A stretch of 64,000 nucleotides of DNA from Dickeya chrysanthemi NCPPB 402 (lineage in GTDB: Bacteria > Pseudomonadota > Gammaproteobacteria > Enterobacterales > Enterobacteriaceae): the NCBI RefSeq assembly GCF_000406105.1, contig NZ_CM001974.1:3226056-3290055 (forward strand), written 5' to 3'. Numbering within the stretch: the stretch's first letter is position 1; each line of letters opens with the position of its first letter. Below are positions 57,077-64,000 of this stretch, in pieces. Under the pieces are notes generated by a model. The model saw nothing but the letters and a program-made list of their open reading frames with translations. It was not told where the DNA came from and ran no database searches. The translations under genes were made by a program, and so were the position numbers.

Positions 57077-57802
57077 TTACATCACCCGGGCCAGCGGCTG
57101 CGAGTGATTATTTCGGGCCGCATTTACCCACAACCAGGCGCCGTTCAGCGCAATCAACGTCAGCACCACATACTGCAGCGACATGGCATAAACGCCCTGA
57201 TAGGCAAAAATCACCACGCTGATGATGTCGATGATGACCCACAACAGCCAGTTTTCCACATATTTACGGGTCATCAGCAACATTGCCGCCACCGACAAGA
57301 CCGTCATGGCTGAATCCCAGAAGGGAAACGCATCCGGTTGCAGCGTCGGCATTGATACATCCAGACCTGCGCCCTGCATCAGTACCACCGCAATACGGGT
57401 CAACAGGGAGAATAACGGGTCGATATACCGGGACATCAGCGCAATGGCGACCACACATCCGATGCTCCAGCCTAGCGCTTGTCGGCGCGACAACCAGCGG
57501 ACCTGCAACGCCGCCGCCTTGTCTTCGGTAGTGCGGCTCCAGGCATACCAGCCATATACGTTGGCGGCGAGAAAGAAAATCTGCAACAACAAGCTGGCGT
57601 ATAACTGAATCTGAAAGAAGATCAATGCAAACAACGATACATTGACCAGCCCAAACAGATAATTGGCGATTTTTTCCAGACTCGCCAACCAGATACATAT
57701 CAGGCCGGATAACGTCCCCAACGCTTCAACCCACGACAGGTCATAACCGTTGGCCCCTAACGGGATGTGAACCAGAATATTGCTGGTGCTAAAAAAATCC
57801 AT
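57077..57802 (-). CDS. pnuC: nicotinamide riboside transporter
   Basis: A 241-aa inner-membrane protein of the PnuC family with about seven hydrophobic spans. The tryptophan-rich WLASLEKIANYLFGLVNV and AWSRTTEDK stretches and the late ENWLLWVIIDIISVVIFAYQG are typical, with the conserved aromatic and Asn residues that bind nicotinamide riboside. It lies 21 bp downstream of nadA, so one unit serves NAD synthesis from two entry points. Confidence 0.94.
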   Translation of the reverse strand: MDFFSTSNILVHIPLGANGYDLSWVEALGTLSGLICIWLASLEKIANYLFGLVNVSLFALIFFQIQLYASLLLQIFFLAANVYGWYAWSRTTEDKAAALQVRWLSRRQALGWSIGCVVAIALMSRYIDPLFSLLTRIAVVLMQGAGLDVSMPTLQPDAFPFWDSAMTVLSVAAMLLMTRKYVENWLLWVIIDIISVVIFAYQGVYAMSLQYVVLTLIALNGAWLWVNAARNNHSQPLARVM

Positions 57803-57823
57803 CTCTGCTCCTAATGACGGTGA

Positions 57824-58873
57824 CTATGACCTGAGTGTAGCCGCGAACTCCAGCATCCGGTTTAACGGTAGCAGTGCACGCTGACGAATATCAGCATCGA
57901 CCTCAATAGCGTGGTGAGACGCCGACGGCTGCGCCAACGCTGCGGCTATCGCTTCCAGCCCGTTCATCGCCATCCACGGGCAATGAGCACAACTGCGACA
58001 GGTTGCGCCTTCACCGGCCGTCGGCGCCTCCAGCAGCACCTTTTCCGGACAAGCCTGCTGCATCTTGTAAAAGATACCGCGATCGGTCGCCACAATCAGT
58101 TCTGGATGCGGCAACTGCTTCGCGACATGGATCAGTTGACTGGTCGAGCCTACCGCATCCGCCATCTCGACTACGCTTTGTGGAGACTCAGGATGGACCA
58201 GTACCGCAGCTTGCGGGTATAACGCCTTCATCCGTTTTAATGCCTGGGTTTTGAATTCGTCATGCACGACGCAAGCGCCCTGCCAGCACAGTACATCGGC
58301 CCCCGTCTGTTTTTGCACATAATGGCCGAGGTGACGATCCGGCGCCCAGATAATCTTTTCGCCCAAACTATCCAGATGTTCGATGAGCTCCACAGCAATG
58401 CTGGAGGTCACCACCCAATCTGCCCGCGCTTTAACCGCCGCCGAGGTATTGGCGTACACCACCACGGTGCGTTCTGGATGGCTATCACAAAAAGCGCTAA
58501 ACGCCTCGACTGGGCACCCCAAATCCAACGAGCATTCGGCTTCCAGCGTAGGCATCAGCACAGTTTTCTCCTGACTCAGTATCTTCGCCGTTTCCCCCAT
58601 AAACCGAACGCCGGCAACCACCAGCGTACCGGCAGAATGGTTACGGCCGAAACGCGCCATTTCCAGCGAATCCGCCACGCAACCACCGGTTTCCTCGGCA
58701 AGGGACTGAATCTCCGGGTCGGTGTAATAGTGCGCCACCAGCACCGCGTTACGGGCTTTTAGTTGGCTCTTAATGTGGTGACGGAGCTGTTGTTTTTCCT
58801 CTTCTGATAACCGCCTGGGTTTGGCGGGAAAAGGGTAATCAATGGCAGGTGGTTCAAAAAACAGGCTCATCAT
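57824..58873 (-). CDS. nadA: quinolinate synthase
   Basis: [4Fe-4S] enzyme forming quinolinate from iminoaspartate and dihydroxyacetone phosphate. The 349-aa protein has [22 protein letters not shown], the cluster-ligand regions [23 protein letters not shown] and [13 protein letters not shown], and HPESPQ. The start at 58873, or the next ATG at 58870, gives the normal enterobacterial N-terminus. The open frame extends 16 codons further but without family similarity. A NadR-like site lies about 50 bp upstream. Confidence 0.96.
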   Translation of the reverse strand: MMSLFFEPPAIDYPFPAKPRRLSEEEKQQLRHHIKSQLKARNAVLVAHYYTDPEIQSLAEETGGCVADSLEMARFGRNHSAGTLVVAGVRFMGETAKILSQEKTVLMPTLEAECSLDLGCPVEAFSAFCDSHPERTVVVYANTSAAVKARADWVVTSSIAVELIEHLDSLGEKIIWAPDRHLGHYVQKQTGADVLCWQGACVVHDEFKTQALKRMKALYPQAAVLVHPESPQSVVEMADAVGSTSQLIHVAKQLPHPELIVATDRGIFYKMQQACPEKVLLEAPTAGEGATCRSCAHCPWMAMNGLEAIAAALAQPSASHHAIEVDADIRQRALLPLNRMLEFAATLRS

Positions 58874-58923
58874 GGGATTCCGTGCAGTTACCAGCGTAAA
58901 GGCAAAGGGGTTAACACGCATTT

Positions 58924-58941
58924 CGTTTTATATACTAAACA
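58924..58941 (-). promoter_or_regulatory. possible NadR operator upstream of nadA
   Basis: On the minus strand TGTTTAGTATATAAAACG fits the NadR pattern TGTTTA-n6-TAAACA with a perfect left half and 4/6 in the right half. It lies about 50 bp before the nadA start. Confidence 0.5.
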
Positions 58942-59075
58942 AAATATCGCAACAGCATCCCAAAGTCTGCTTTTTCTTTGTTAATAAATTTCAGAAATGC
59001 TCGATGTGTTTAATTTATTAAAAATAAAAGCGTGCAGGTACACAAGGCGGCCTGAGCAGGCCGCCTGAAAGGTTA

Positions 59076-59795
59076 TCAGGAAAACAAGCGATGCCAGTAA
59101 AGCGAGAAAGGAATAATCAGCACGAGCGCAGGCAGGAAGTTAACCACAGCGAAGGTTTTGATCTGAGCGATACGTAATCCGACCGCCATCATCACGATAC
59201 CGCCACACGCCGCAAAATCTCCCATCGTTACCTCATTCATAAACGGCATGATCAGTCTGGCAGAGAAAAATAATAGCGCCTGCACCAAAAGCTGAGGTAT
59301 GGCTATCGACATGACGGCGACACCCAGCGTAATCGCAAAAATCAGCGCCGTAAAAATATCGAGCGCTGATTTAATGATCAGCAGTTGATAATCGCCGGTC
59401 AGTCCTTCCGTCATTGCACCAACGACCCCAGTACCGCTGGCACAGAACAACACAATCAATGCCGTAAAATTCTGGGTGTACACATCCTGCGGCAATTTAT
59501 GCTCAGGCGGCGGAACAACCCGACTCAGCAGGCGTTCAATCACTATCGCCCCTTTCTGAACACCGGCTTCGAGACACAGCAACTCGCCGATACCCACCCC
59601 CAGAATAATCGCCAGTGCCACTGCCGGCAGTTGATGAACTTTTATCACCAACGTCACCCCCATCGCAATCGACACCATGGCAAACGCCGGCGGTAAGCCA
59701 TCACGCATACGTTGAGGAATAAAGCGGCGTAATGCTACGCCCAGTGCGCCGCCAATTAAAATAGCGGCACCATTGATAAGCGGACCAATCATCAT
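59076..59795 (-). CDS. DUF554 membrane protein (YqgA-like)
   Basis: A 239-aa polytopic inner-membrane protein of the DUF554 family. It begins MIGPLINGAAILIGGALGV, has about six to seven hydrophobic segments and a glycine-rich second segment (LAIILGVGIGELLCLEAGVQ). Function is unknown; related E. coli YqgA is uncharacterised. GTG 59798 and ATGs 59795 and 59792 are all possible; AAGAG spaced 7 nt favours 59795. It is monocistronic between nadA and the tRNA genes. Confidence 0.85.
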   Translation of the reverse strand: MMIGPLINGAAILIGGALGVALRRFIPQRMRDGLPPAFAMVSIAMGVTLVIKVHQLPAVALAIILGVGIGELLCLEAGVQKGAIVIERLLSRVVPPPEHKLPQDVYTQNFTALIVLFCASGTGVVGAMTEGLTGDYQLLIIKSALDIFTALIFAITLGVAVMSIAIPQLLVQALLFFSARLIMPFMNEVTMGDFAACGGIVMMAVGLRIAQIKTFAVVNFLPALVLIIPFSLYWHRLFS

Positions 59796-59798
59796 CAC

Positions 59799-60231
59799 GT
59801 ATCTCTTAGGCGTACCCTTCGACTTGTCGGGCTAAGAAGGAACATCGCCGTCAATCAAAAAAGAAGCCATTACTATACGCCAAATGTCAGGGTGTGATTA
59901 AACCGGGTTAAGGCAAAAACAGATATAACAAAAACCGACATGGAAAGAGGACGCGCTGTTGTCTCGCTCCGCTCGACTCGAACCTGAACGCAGCTTCTCA
60001 CCCGCACGATACAGCGGTACATGCGCATAGCGAGAGAATCAGGAAAAGTGATGTATTTAGCGGTGGTGGGTCGTGCAGGATGACTCGGCCTGCGGCCTCG
60101 CCCTTCGGGCCAGCGCAACGCGCTGTTGTCTCGCTCCGCTCGACTCGAACCTGAACGCAGCTTTTCACCCGCACGACATCGTGGTACATGGTGCATAGCG
60201 AGAGAATCAGGAAGAGTGAAGTATTTAGCGG
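59799..60231. other. 433-bp gap holding a duplicated tRNA-flanking segment
   Basis: No protein gene is supported here. The gap is dominated by a direct duplication (59951-60081 and 60118-60249) that includes part of a tRNA-Lys gene. Between the copies lies a GC-rich stretch (60082-60117) with self-complementary GGCC and CCC/GGG blocks. Confidence 0.75.
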
Positions 60232-60249
60232 TGGTGGGTCGTGCAGGAT
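59951..60249. repeat. 131-bp direct duplication with a tRNA-Lys 3' remnant
   Basis: Copy one (59951-60081) and copy two (60118-60249) both start ACGCGCTGTTGTCTCGCTCC and share most bases with small indels. Each ends in TGGTGGGTCGTGCAGGAT. In copy two this is the true 3' end of the tRNA-Lys at 60232. In copy one (60064-60081) it is an 18-nt fragment, after which the sequence diverges. Confidence 0.85.
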
Positions 60250-60307
60250 TCGAACCTGCGACCAATTGATTAAAAGTCAACTGCTCTACCGACTGAGCTA
60301 ACGACCC
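60232..60307 (-). tRNA. tRNA-Lys (anticodon TTT)
   Basis: A 76-nt minus-strand gene with encoded CCA. The acceptor begins GGGTCGT. The D-loop stretch AGCTCAGTCGGTAGAGC, the anticodon loop CTTTTAA (anticodon TTT) and the T-loop GTTCGAATC are all standard. Identical to the copy at 60336. Confidence 0.98.
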
Positions 60308-60335
60308 GCTACGGAATGGCTACATAGAGATTGTT

Positions 60336-60411
60336 TGGTGGGTCGTGCAGGATTCGAACCTGCGACCAATTGATTAAAAGTCAACTGCTCTACCGACTGA
60401 GCTAACGACCC
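60336..60411 (-). tRNA. tRNA-Lys (anticodon TTT)
   Basis: A 76-nt minus-strand gene, identical to the copy at 60232 and separated from it by 28 bp, so both probably come from one precursor. Position next to cpoB matches the lysine tRNA cluster downstream of tol-pal in E. coli, although valine tRNAs found there are absent here. Confidence 0.98.
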
Positions 60412-60539
60412 AAACATTCGGCTGCTTTTAGCGATTCAGCATCGCCTTGGCAACGGCGGCATATATTACTAATATAATTTTTCTGTGCAACACATTTTCC
60501 GAAAAAAAGCTCAACTGCTTATCCCTTGAACGCTCCAGC

Positions 60540-60570
60540 GCAAAAACCACGCATAACGCGCAGTTTTTGC
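60540..60570 (-). terminator. probable terminator of the tol-pal operon
   Basis: Inverted repeat GCAAAAAC (60540-60547) and GTTTTTGC (60563-60570) around a GC-rich interior, 14 nt after the cpoB stop. Confidence 0.55.
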
Positions 60571-60583
60571 ACCAGAAAGAGAA

Positions 60584-61402
60584 TTACAAACTGTCTAAAC
60601 GCTTCTGAGCCTGTTTCGCACCATCAGTGTTGGGATAGTTCTTTATCACCTGCTGGTAGACTGCCTTGGCTTTATCAGTCTGACCTTTTTCTTGCATGAT
60701 GAGGCCAACTTTAAACATGGCTTCTGATGCTTTAGGTGATTTAGGGTAACTTTTGACGACGTTGGCGAAATAGTACGCCGAATCGTCTTTTTTACCCTTG
60801 TTGTAGAACAATTGTCCTAACCAGTAATTCGCATTCGGCTGGTAGGTTGAATCAGGGTATTTCTTGACGAAATTCTGAAACGCCACAATTGCCTGGTCAT
60901 ACTGCTTTTTTTCCAGCACCAACGAGGCAGCCGCGTTGTAATCGGTATTGGCATCGCCGGTCATGGCTGGCGCCGCCGCCGAATGAGCAGCCGCACTGTT
61001 TGCAGCCCCGGTATCGGTGGCTGCAGCCGGTGCAGACGCCGCCGATGCATTACCCGCTGATGACGCGCCAGAAGAGGATTGAGCGCCACTCTGAGAACCC
61101 AGGCTGTCAATCTGTTGATAGATCTGTTTCTGACGTTCAACGACCTGATTCAACTGATACTGGTTTTCCTGGATCTGGCCGCGCAAGCCATCGATGTCGC
61201 GCTGAGTGTCGGCGAGTTGTTGCTGAAGTTGGGTTAATAATTGACTATGAGCGTTGGAGATACGCTCCAGTTGAGTGACTCGATCTTCTACCGAGCCTGA
61301 GCCGACATTACTGATTGGCGCCTGGGCAGTAGCGGCCCAGGGGGCCGCTACGCCAACCAGTAACGACAGACTCAACATGTGATGTCTGAAGTTACTGCTC
61401 AT
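60584..61402 (-). CDS. cpoB: cell division coordinator CpoB (YbgF)
   Basis: Periplasmic protein of 272 aa that links the Tol-Pal machine with septal peptidoglycan synthesis. It has a signal peptide (about 1-27), an N-terminal trimerising coiled coil (about 40-100, heptad-like LERISNAHSQLLTQLQQQLA) and a low-complexity Ala/Ser/Gly linker (about 105-150). Three TPR repeats cover about 152-270 (for example YDQAIVAFQNFVKKYPDS and KAKAVYQQVIKNYPNT). It starts 9 nt after the pal stop. Length is normal. Confidence 0.95.
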   Translation of the reverse strand: MSSNFRHHMLSLSLLVGVAAPWAATAQAPISNVGSGSVEDRVTQLERISNAHSQLLTQLQQQLADTQRDIDGLRGQIQENQYQLNQVVERQKQIYQQIDSLGSQSGAQSSSGASSAGNASAASAPAAATDTGAANSAAAHSAAAPAMTGDANTDYNAAASLVLEKKQYDQAIVAFQNFVKKYPDSTYQPNANYWLGQLFYNKGKKDDSAYYFANVVKSYPKSPKASEAMFKVGLIMQEKGQTDKAKAVYQQVIKNYPNTDGAKQAQKRLDSL

Positions 61403-61411
61403 GCGATGCTC

Positions 61412-61918
61412 TTAGTATACCAGAACGGCACGACGGTTCTTGGACCATGCAGCTTCGTCATGACCCAGAACGGCAGGTTTCTCTTTACCGTAAGAAACCA
61501 CGGAGATCTGATCGGCAGACACGCCTTTACCCTGCAGATACATCTGCACAGCATTGGCACGACGCTCGCCCAGCGCGATGTTGTATTCCGGCGTACCACG
61601 TTCGTCCGCGTGACCTTCAACAGTCACTTTGTAAGACGGGTTGCTGCGCAGGAAAGCCGCGTGAGCATCCAGCATCTGAGCGAAATCAGGACGAATATCG
61701 TATTTGTCCAGATCGAAGTAAACGATATTGTTGCGCTGCAGTTCCTGCATCTGCAGACGAGCCTGCTCAGCAGAAGACATGTTGCCGCCATTTTCCATGC
61801 CAGCGCCGCCGTTCAGGGAAGACTGGTCATTATTAGCGTGTTTGTTGGAGCTACATGCGGCAACAGCCAGCACCGGCAGAGCCAACATCAGGCCTTTCAG
61901 CACTTTATTGAATTGCAT
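61412..61918 (-). CDS. pal: peptidoglycan-associated lipoprotein Pal
   Basis: Outer-membrane lipoprotein of 168 aa. It has a signal peptide with lipobox AVAAC (Cys22), a flexible linker, and an OmpA-like peptidoglycan-binding domain (about 60-168) with [12 protein letters not shown] and [22 protein letters not shown]. It binds peptidoglycan and TolB, and tethers the outer membrane during division. It follows tolB by 38 bp. Confidence 0.98.
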   Translation of the reverse strand: MQFNKVLKGLMLALPVLAVAACSSNKHANNDQSSLNGGAGMENGGNMSSAEQARLQMQELQRNNIVYFDLDKYDIRPDFAQMLDAHAAFLRSNPSYKVTVEGHADERGTPEYNIALGERRANAVQMYLQGKGVSADQISVVSYGKEKPAVLGHDEAAWSKNRRAVLVY

Positions 61919-61956
61919 TTCTATGTCCTTTAAATAGGTTATTGTACATATTTTGA

Positions 61957-63243
61957 TTACATATACGGCGACCAGGCAGGGAATCTCACCTGACCATCAG
62001 TCGCCGGAAGACGCGCTTTAAAACGCCCGTCGGTCGAAACCAGTTGCAGCACGGAACCCAGTCCCTGCTTGGAACTGTAGATTACCATGGTGCCATTGGG
62101 TGCGATACTCGGCGTTTCATCCAGGAACGTGTCCGTTAACACTTGAACGCCACCCGTTACCAGATCCTGTTTGGCGATATGCTGAGCGCCACCGTTGGAG
62201 CTGACCATCACCAGGAATTTACCATCGCTGCTGATTTCAGCATCCTGATTCTGGGAACCTTCCCAGGTCAGACGCTGGGGAGCTCCGCCGTTAATACCCA
62301 CTTTATAAATCTGAGGACGACCAGCCTGATCAGAAGTATAGGCCAACGTCTGGCTATCAGGTAACCAGGTCGGTTCGGTATTGTTGCTGCGACCATCCGT
62401 CACCTGGGAAATTTGACCAGAACCCAGATTCATCACATACAGATTCAGGCTACCGCTCTTGGACAGAGCAAATGCCAGTTTAGACCCATCCGGAGAGAAT
62501 GCCGGCGCGCCATTGTGACGCGGGAAAGAGGCAATCTGCCTGATATCGCCGTTTGCCAGTGTCTGCACAACCAATGCTGAGCGACCACTTTCAAACGTAA
62601 CATACGCCAGTTTGCTGCCATCCGACGACCAGGACGGAGACATCAGCGGTTCAGGAGAACGGTGCACCACGAATTGGTTATAACCGTCATAATCCGCAAC
62701 ACGCAATTCATACGGGTACTGCCCGCCATTAGTTTGCACCACATACGCGATACGAGTACGGAAAGCCCCCTTGATGCCGGTCAGCTTTTCAAACACCTCG
62801 TCGCTGGCGGTGTGAGCGGCATAACGCAGCCACTGCTTAGTCACCTTGAATTGGTTCTGTGCCAACACGCTGCCGGCATTACCGGAGGTATCTACCAACT
62901 GATAAGAAACCAGATAACCATCTGCAGTCGGCTGCACCTGGCCTACAATCACAGCATCAATCCCCAGCGCAGTCCAGGCGGATGACGTGACTTCCGCCGC
63001 GGTGCCCGGTTGTTGCGGCATACGGCTCGGATCGATAGGATTAAACTTGCCGCTGTTACGTAAATCTGCAGCAACAATATTGCCGATCTCTTCAGGAACA
63101 GCGCCGCCCGCCGATTTAAACGGCACCACGGCGATAGGCCGAGCGGAGTCGACCCCCTGAGTAATTTCAATACGGACTTCTGCATGTAACACAGCCGTCC
63201 ACAGCATCAGAAAACTCAATGCAATTTTTAATGCCTGCTTCAT
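61957..63243 (-). CDS. tolB: Tol-Pal system protein TolB
   Basis: Periplasmic protein of 428 aa with a signal peptide (about 1-21). The N-terminal TolB domain (to about 160) contains the [21 protein letters not shown] segment with the TolA-box region. A six-bladed WD40-like propeller (about 170-428) has repeated [29 protein letters not shown] and [15 protein letters not shown] blades. It exchanges between Pal and TolA. Gene order tolA-tolB-pal-cpoB is standard. Confidence 0.98.
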   Translation of the reverse strand: MKQALKIALSFLMLWTAVLHAEVRIEITQGVDSARPIAVVPFKSAGGAVPEEIGNIVAADLRNSGKFNPIDPSRMPQQPGTAAEVTSSAWTALGIDAVIVGQVQPTADGYLVSYQLVDTSGNAGSVLAQNQFKVTKQWLRYAAHTASDEVFEKLTGIKGAFRTRIAYVVQTNGGQYPYELRVADYDGYNQFVVHRSPEPLMSPSWSSDGSKLAYVTFESGRSALVVQTLANGDIRQIASFPRHNGAPAFSPDGSKLAFALSKSGSLNLYVMNLGSGQISQVTDGRSNNTEPTWLPDSQTLAYTSDQAGRPQIYKVGINGGAPQRLTWEGSQNQDAEISSDGKFLVMVSSNGGAQHIAKQDLVTGGVQVLTDTFLDETPSIAPNGTMVIYSSKQGLGSVLQLVSTDGRFKARLPATDGQVRFPAWSPYM

Positions 63244-63375
63244 CTCATCTCCCTTATCCCGGCTCCAGAGCCTACGATAACCTGGCAGCGTTTTAACAAC
63301 CCCATATCAACAAACACGATGTGTACGGCGACCAGATATAGTCATAGTCTTAAACTCCGCCAACTGGCAGCCGGA

Positions 63376-64000
63376 TCACTGCGGTTTAAAGTCTATCGGT
63401 GCGTTCTTGAATGCTTCATATACATCAGAGCTGGGCGGCTTCGGTATACGCGCTTGTTTAGCCGCGGCAATGGCCGCCTGACACAACGCGGGATCGCCGC
63501 CTTCGCTCTTCACATCGATCAGCAATCCATCTGGCGCCAGTCGAATGCGTAACGTACAGGTTCGTCCTTTATAGGACTCCCAATCATAAAACTTGCTTTG
63601 AATCGCGGTGCGGACCTGACTGCCATAGCTGTCCAGCGCAGCGCCCGATGCCCCGCTCTTCTTATTATTACCAACCCCGGCAGGCGCCTCACCGCCGGTA
63701 GCGCTACCGCCGCCCTTCGGCGCATTCTTCGATGAAGCCAACCCGCCTAACAGGTCATCCACTTCACCCGCCTGCTTAGATGCCGCTGCCGCCGCTTTCT
63801 TCTTATCGTCAGCCGCTTTCTTCGCTGCTGCCGCTGCCTCGGCTTTCTTGGCCGCCTCAGCGGCCGCCTTTTCTTTAGCGGCCTCTGCTGCTTTAGCTTT
63901 TGCGTCTTCCTCAGCTTTCTGTTTAGCCTCAGCCGCCGCCTTCGCTTTGGCTTCCTCTTCCGCTTTCTTCTTTGCTTCAGCGGCAGCCGCGGCGGCTTTG
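63376..64000 (-). CDS. tolA: TolA, C-terminal part (runs off the window)
   Basis: Partial gene: about 208 codons of the 3' end are visible and the start lies beyond position 64000. The visible upstream part is the Ala/Lys/Glu-rich long helix (domain II, compositional AAAKKAA/EAAA runs). The C-terminal domain III (last ~105 residues) includes YGSQVRTAIQSKFYDWESYKG, CTLRIRLAPDGLL and GDPALCQAAIAAAK with its disulphide cysteines. It spans the periplasm and energises Pal through TolQR. Confidence 0.97.
   Translation of the reverse strand, partial: KAAAAAAEAKKKAEEEAKAKAAAEAKQKAEEDAKAKAAEAAKEKAAAEAAKKAEAAAAAKKAADDKKKAAAAASKQAGEVDDLLGGLASSKNAPKGGGSATGGEAPAGVGNNKKSGASGAALDSYGSQVRTAIQSKFYDWESYKGRTCTLRIRLAPDGLLIDVKSEGGDPALCQAAIAAAKQARIPKPPSSDVYEAFKNAPIDFKPQ

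Noticed and set aside
59873..60280. 135-aa minus-strand frame through the tRNA-Lys region
   Set aside because: Runs through a real tRNA and the duplicated flank. The repeated peptide NPARPTTAKY is only a translation of tRNA and flank sequence.

Overview
The window looks like the chromosome of a soft-rot enterobacterium, most likely Dickeya (Pectobacteriaceae). The housekeeping proteins are close to those of E. coli and the gene blocks follow E. coli order: yegH-asmA-dcd-udk-apbC-metG on one side, and pgl-ybhA-modCBA-acrZ-modEF-galETKM, gpmA-aroG-pnuC-nadA and tRNA-Lys-cpoB-pal-tolB-tolA on the other. In E. coli these two blocks lie far apart. A VirK-family secreted protein, a rhamnose/mannose/uronate exopolysaccharide locus and moderately high GC also fit. 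The genus call is inference.

Region 1 (1-23.1 kb, all on the minus strand) is a Wzy-type exopolysaccharide or capsule locus. In transcription order it contains: an RfaH-type JUMPstart/ops element, a ~660-nt leader, wza-wzb-wzc (export and its tyrosine kinase/phosphatase), two tandem paralogous GT4 glycosyltransferases, a third GT4, a GT2, wcaJ (glucose-1-P initiating transferase), rmlBACD (dTDP-L-rhamnose), a GT2, a wzx flippase, another GT2, manC-manB (GDP-mannose), a UDP-glucuronate 4-epimerase-like gene and ugd (UDP-glucuronate). The repeat unit therefore probably starts on glucose and contains rhamnose, mannose and an acidic uronate. No wzy polymerase is visible. One of the paralogous GT4 genes has lost its conserved GGAE loop by an in-frame deletion.

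Region 2 (23.7-32.4 kb) is core genome: yegH, asmA, dcd, udk, apbC/mrp and metG. A strongly foldable ~100-nt element of unknown class lies just 5' of udk.

Region 3 (32.4-36.7 kb) is accessory. It holds virK, preceded by paired 13-bp palindromes, then an orphan periplasmic binding protein coupled to an LVIVD beta-propeller gene, with pgl convergent.

Region 4 (36.9-47.8 kb) is core: a HAD phosphatase (ybhA), the molybdate uptake operon modABC under a clear ModE operator, the small protein AcrZ (49 aa), modE, modF and the galETKM operon.

Region 5 (47.9-54.8 kb) is an inserted copper/silver efflux operon. It encodes a Cys/His protein, CusF, CusC, CusB with a fused second CusF domain, and CusA. 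It separates gal from gpmA, which are neighbours in E. coli. No cusRS pair is present.

Region 6 (54.9-64 kb) is core: gpmA, aroG, pnuC-nadA, a DUF554 membrane protein, two identical tRNA-Lys genes next to a 131-bp duplication carrying a tRNA 3' fragment, and cpoB-pal-tolB-tolA. TolA runs off the window.
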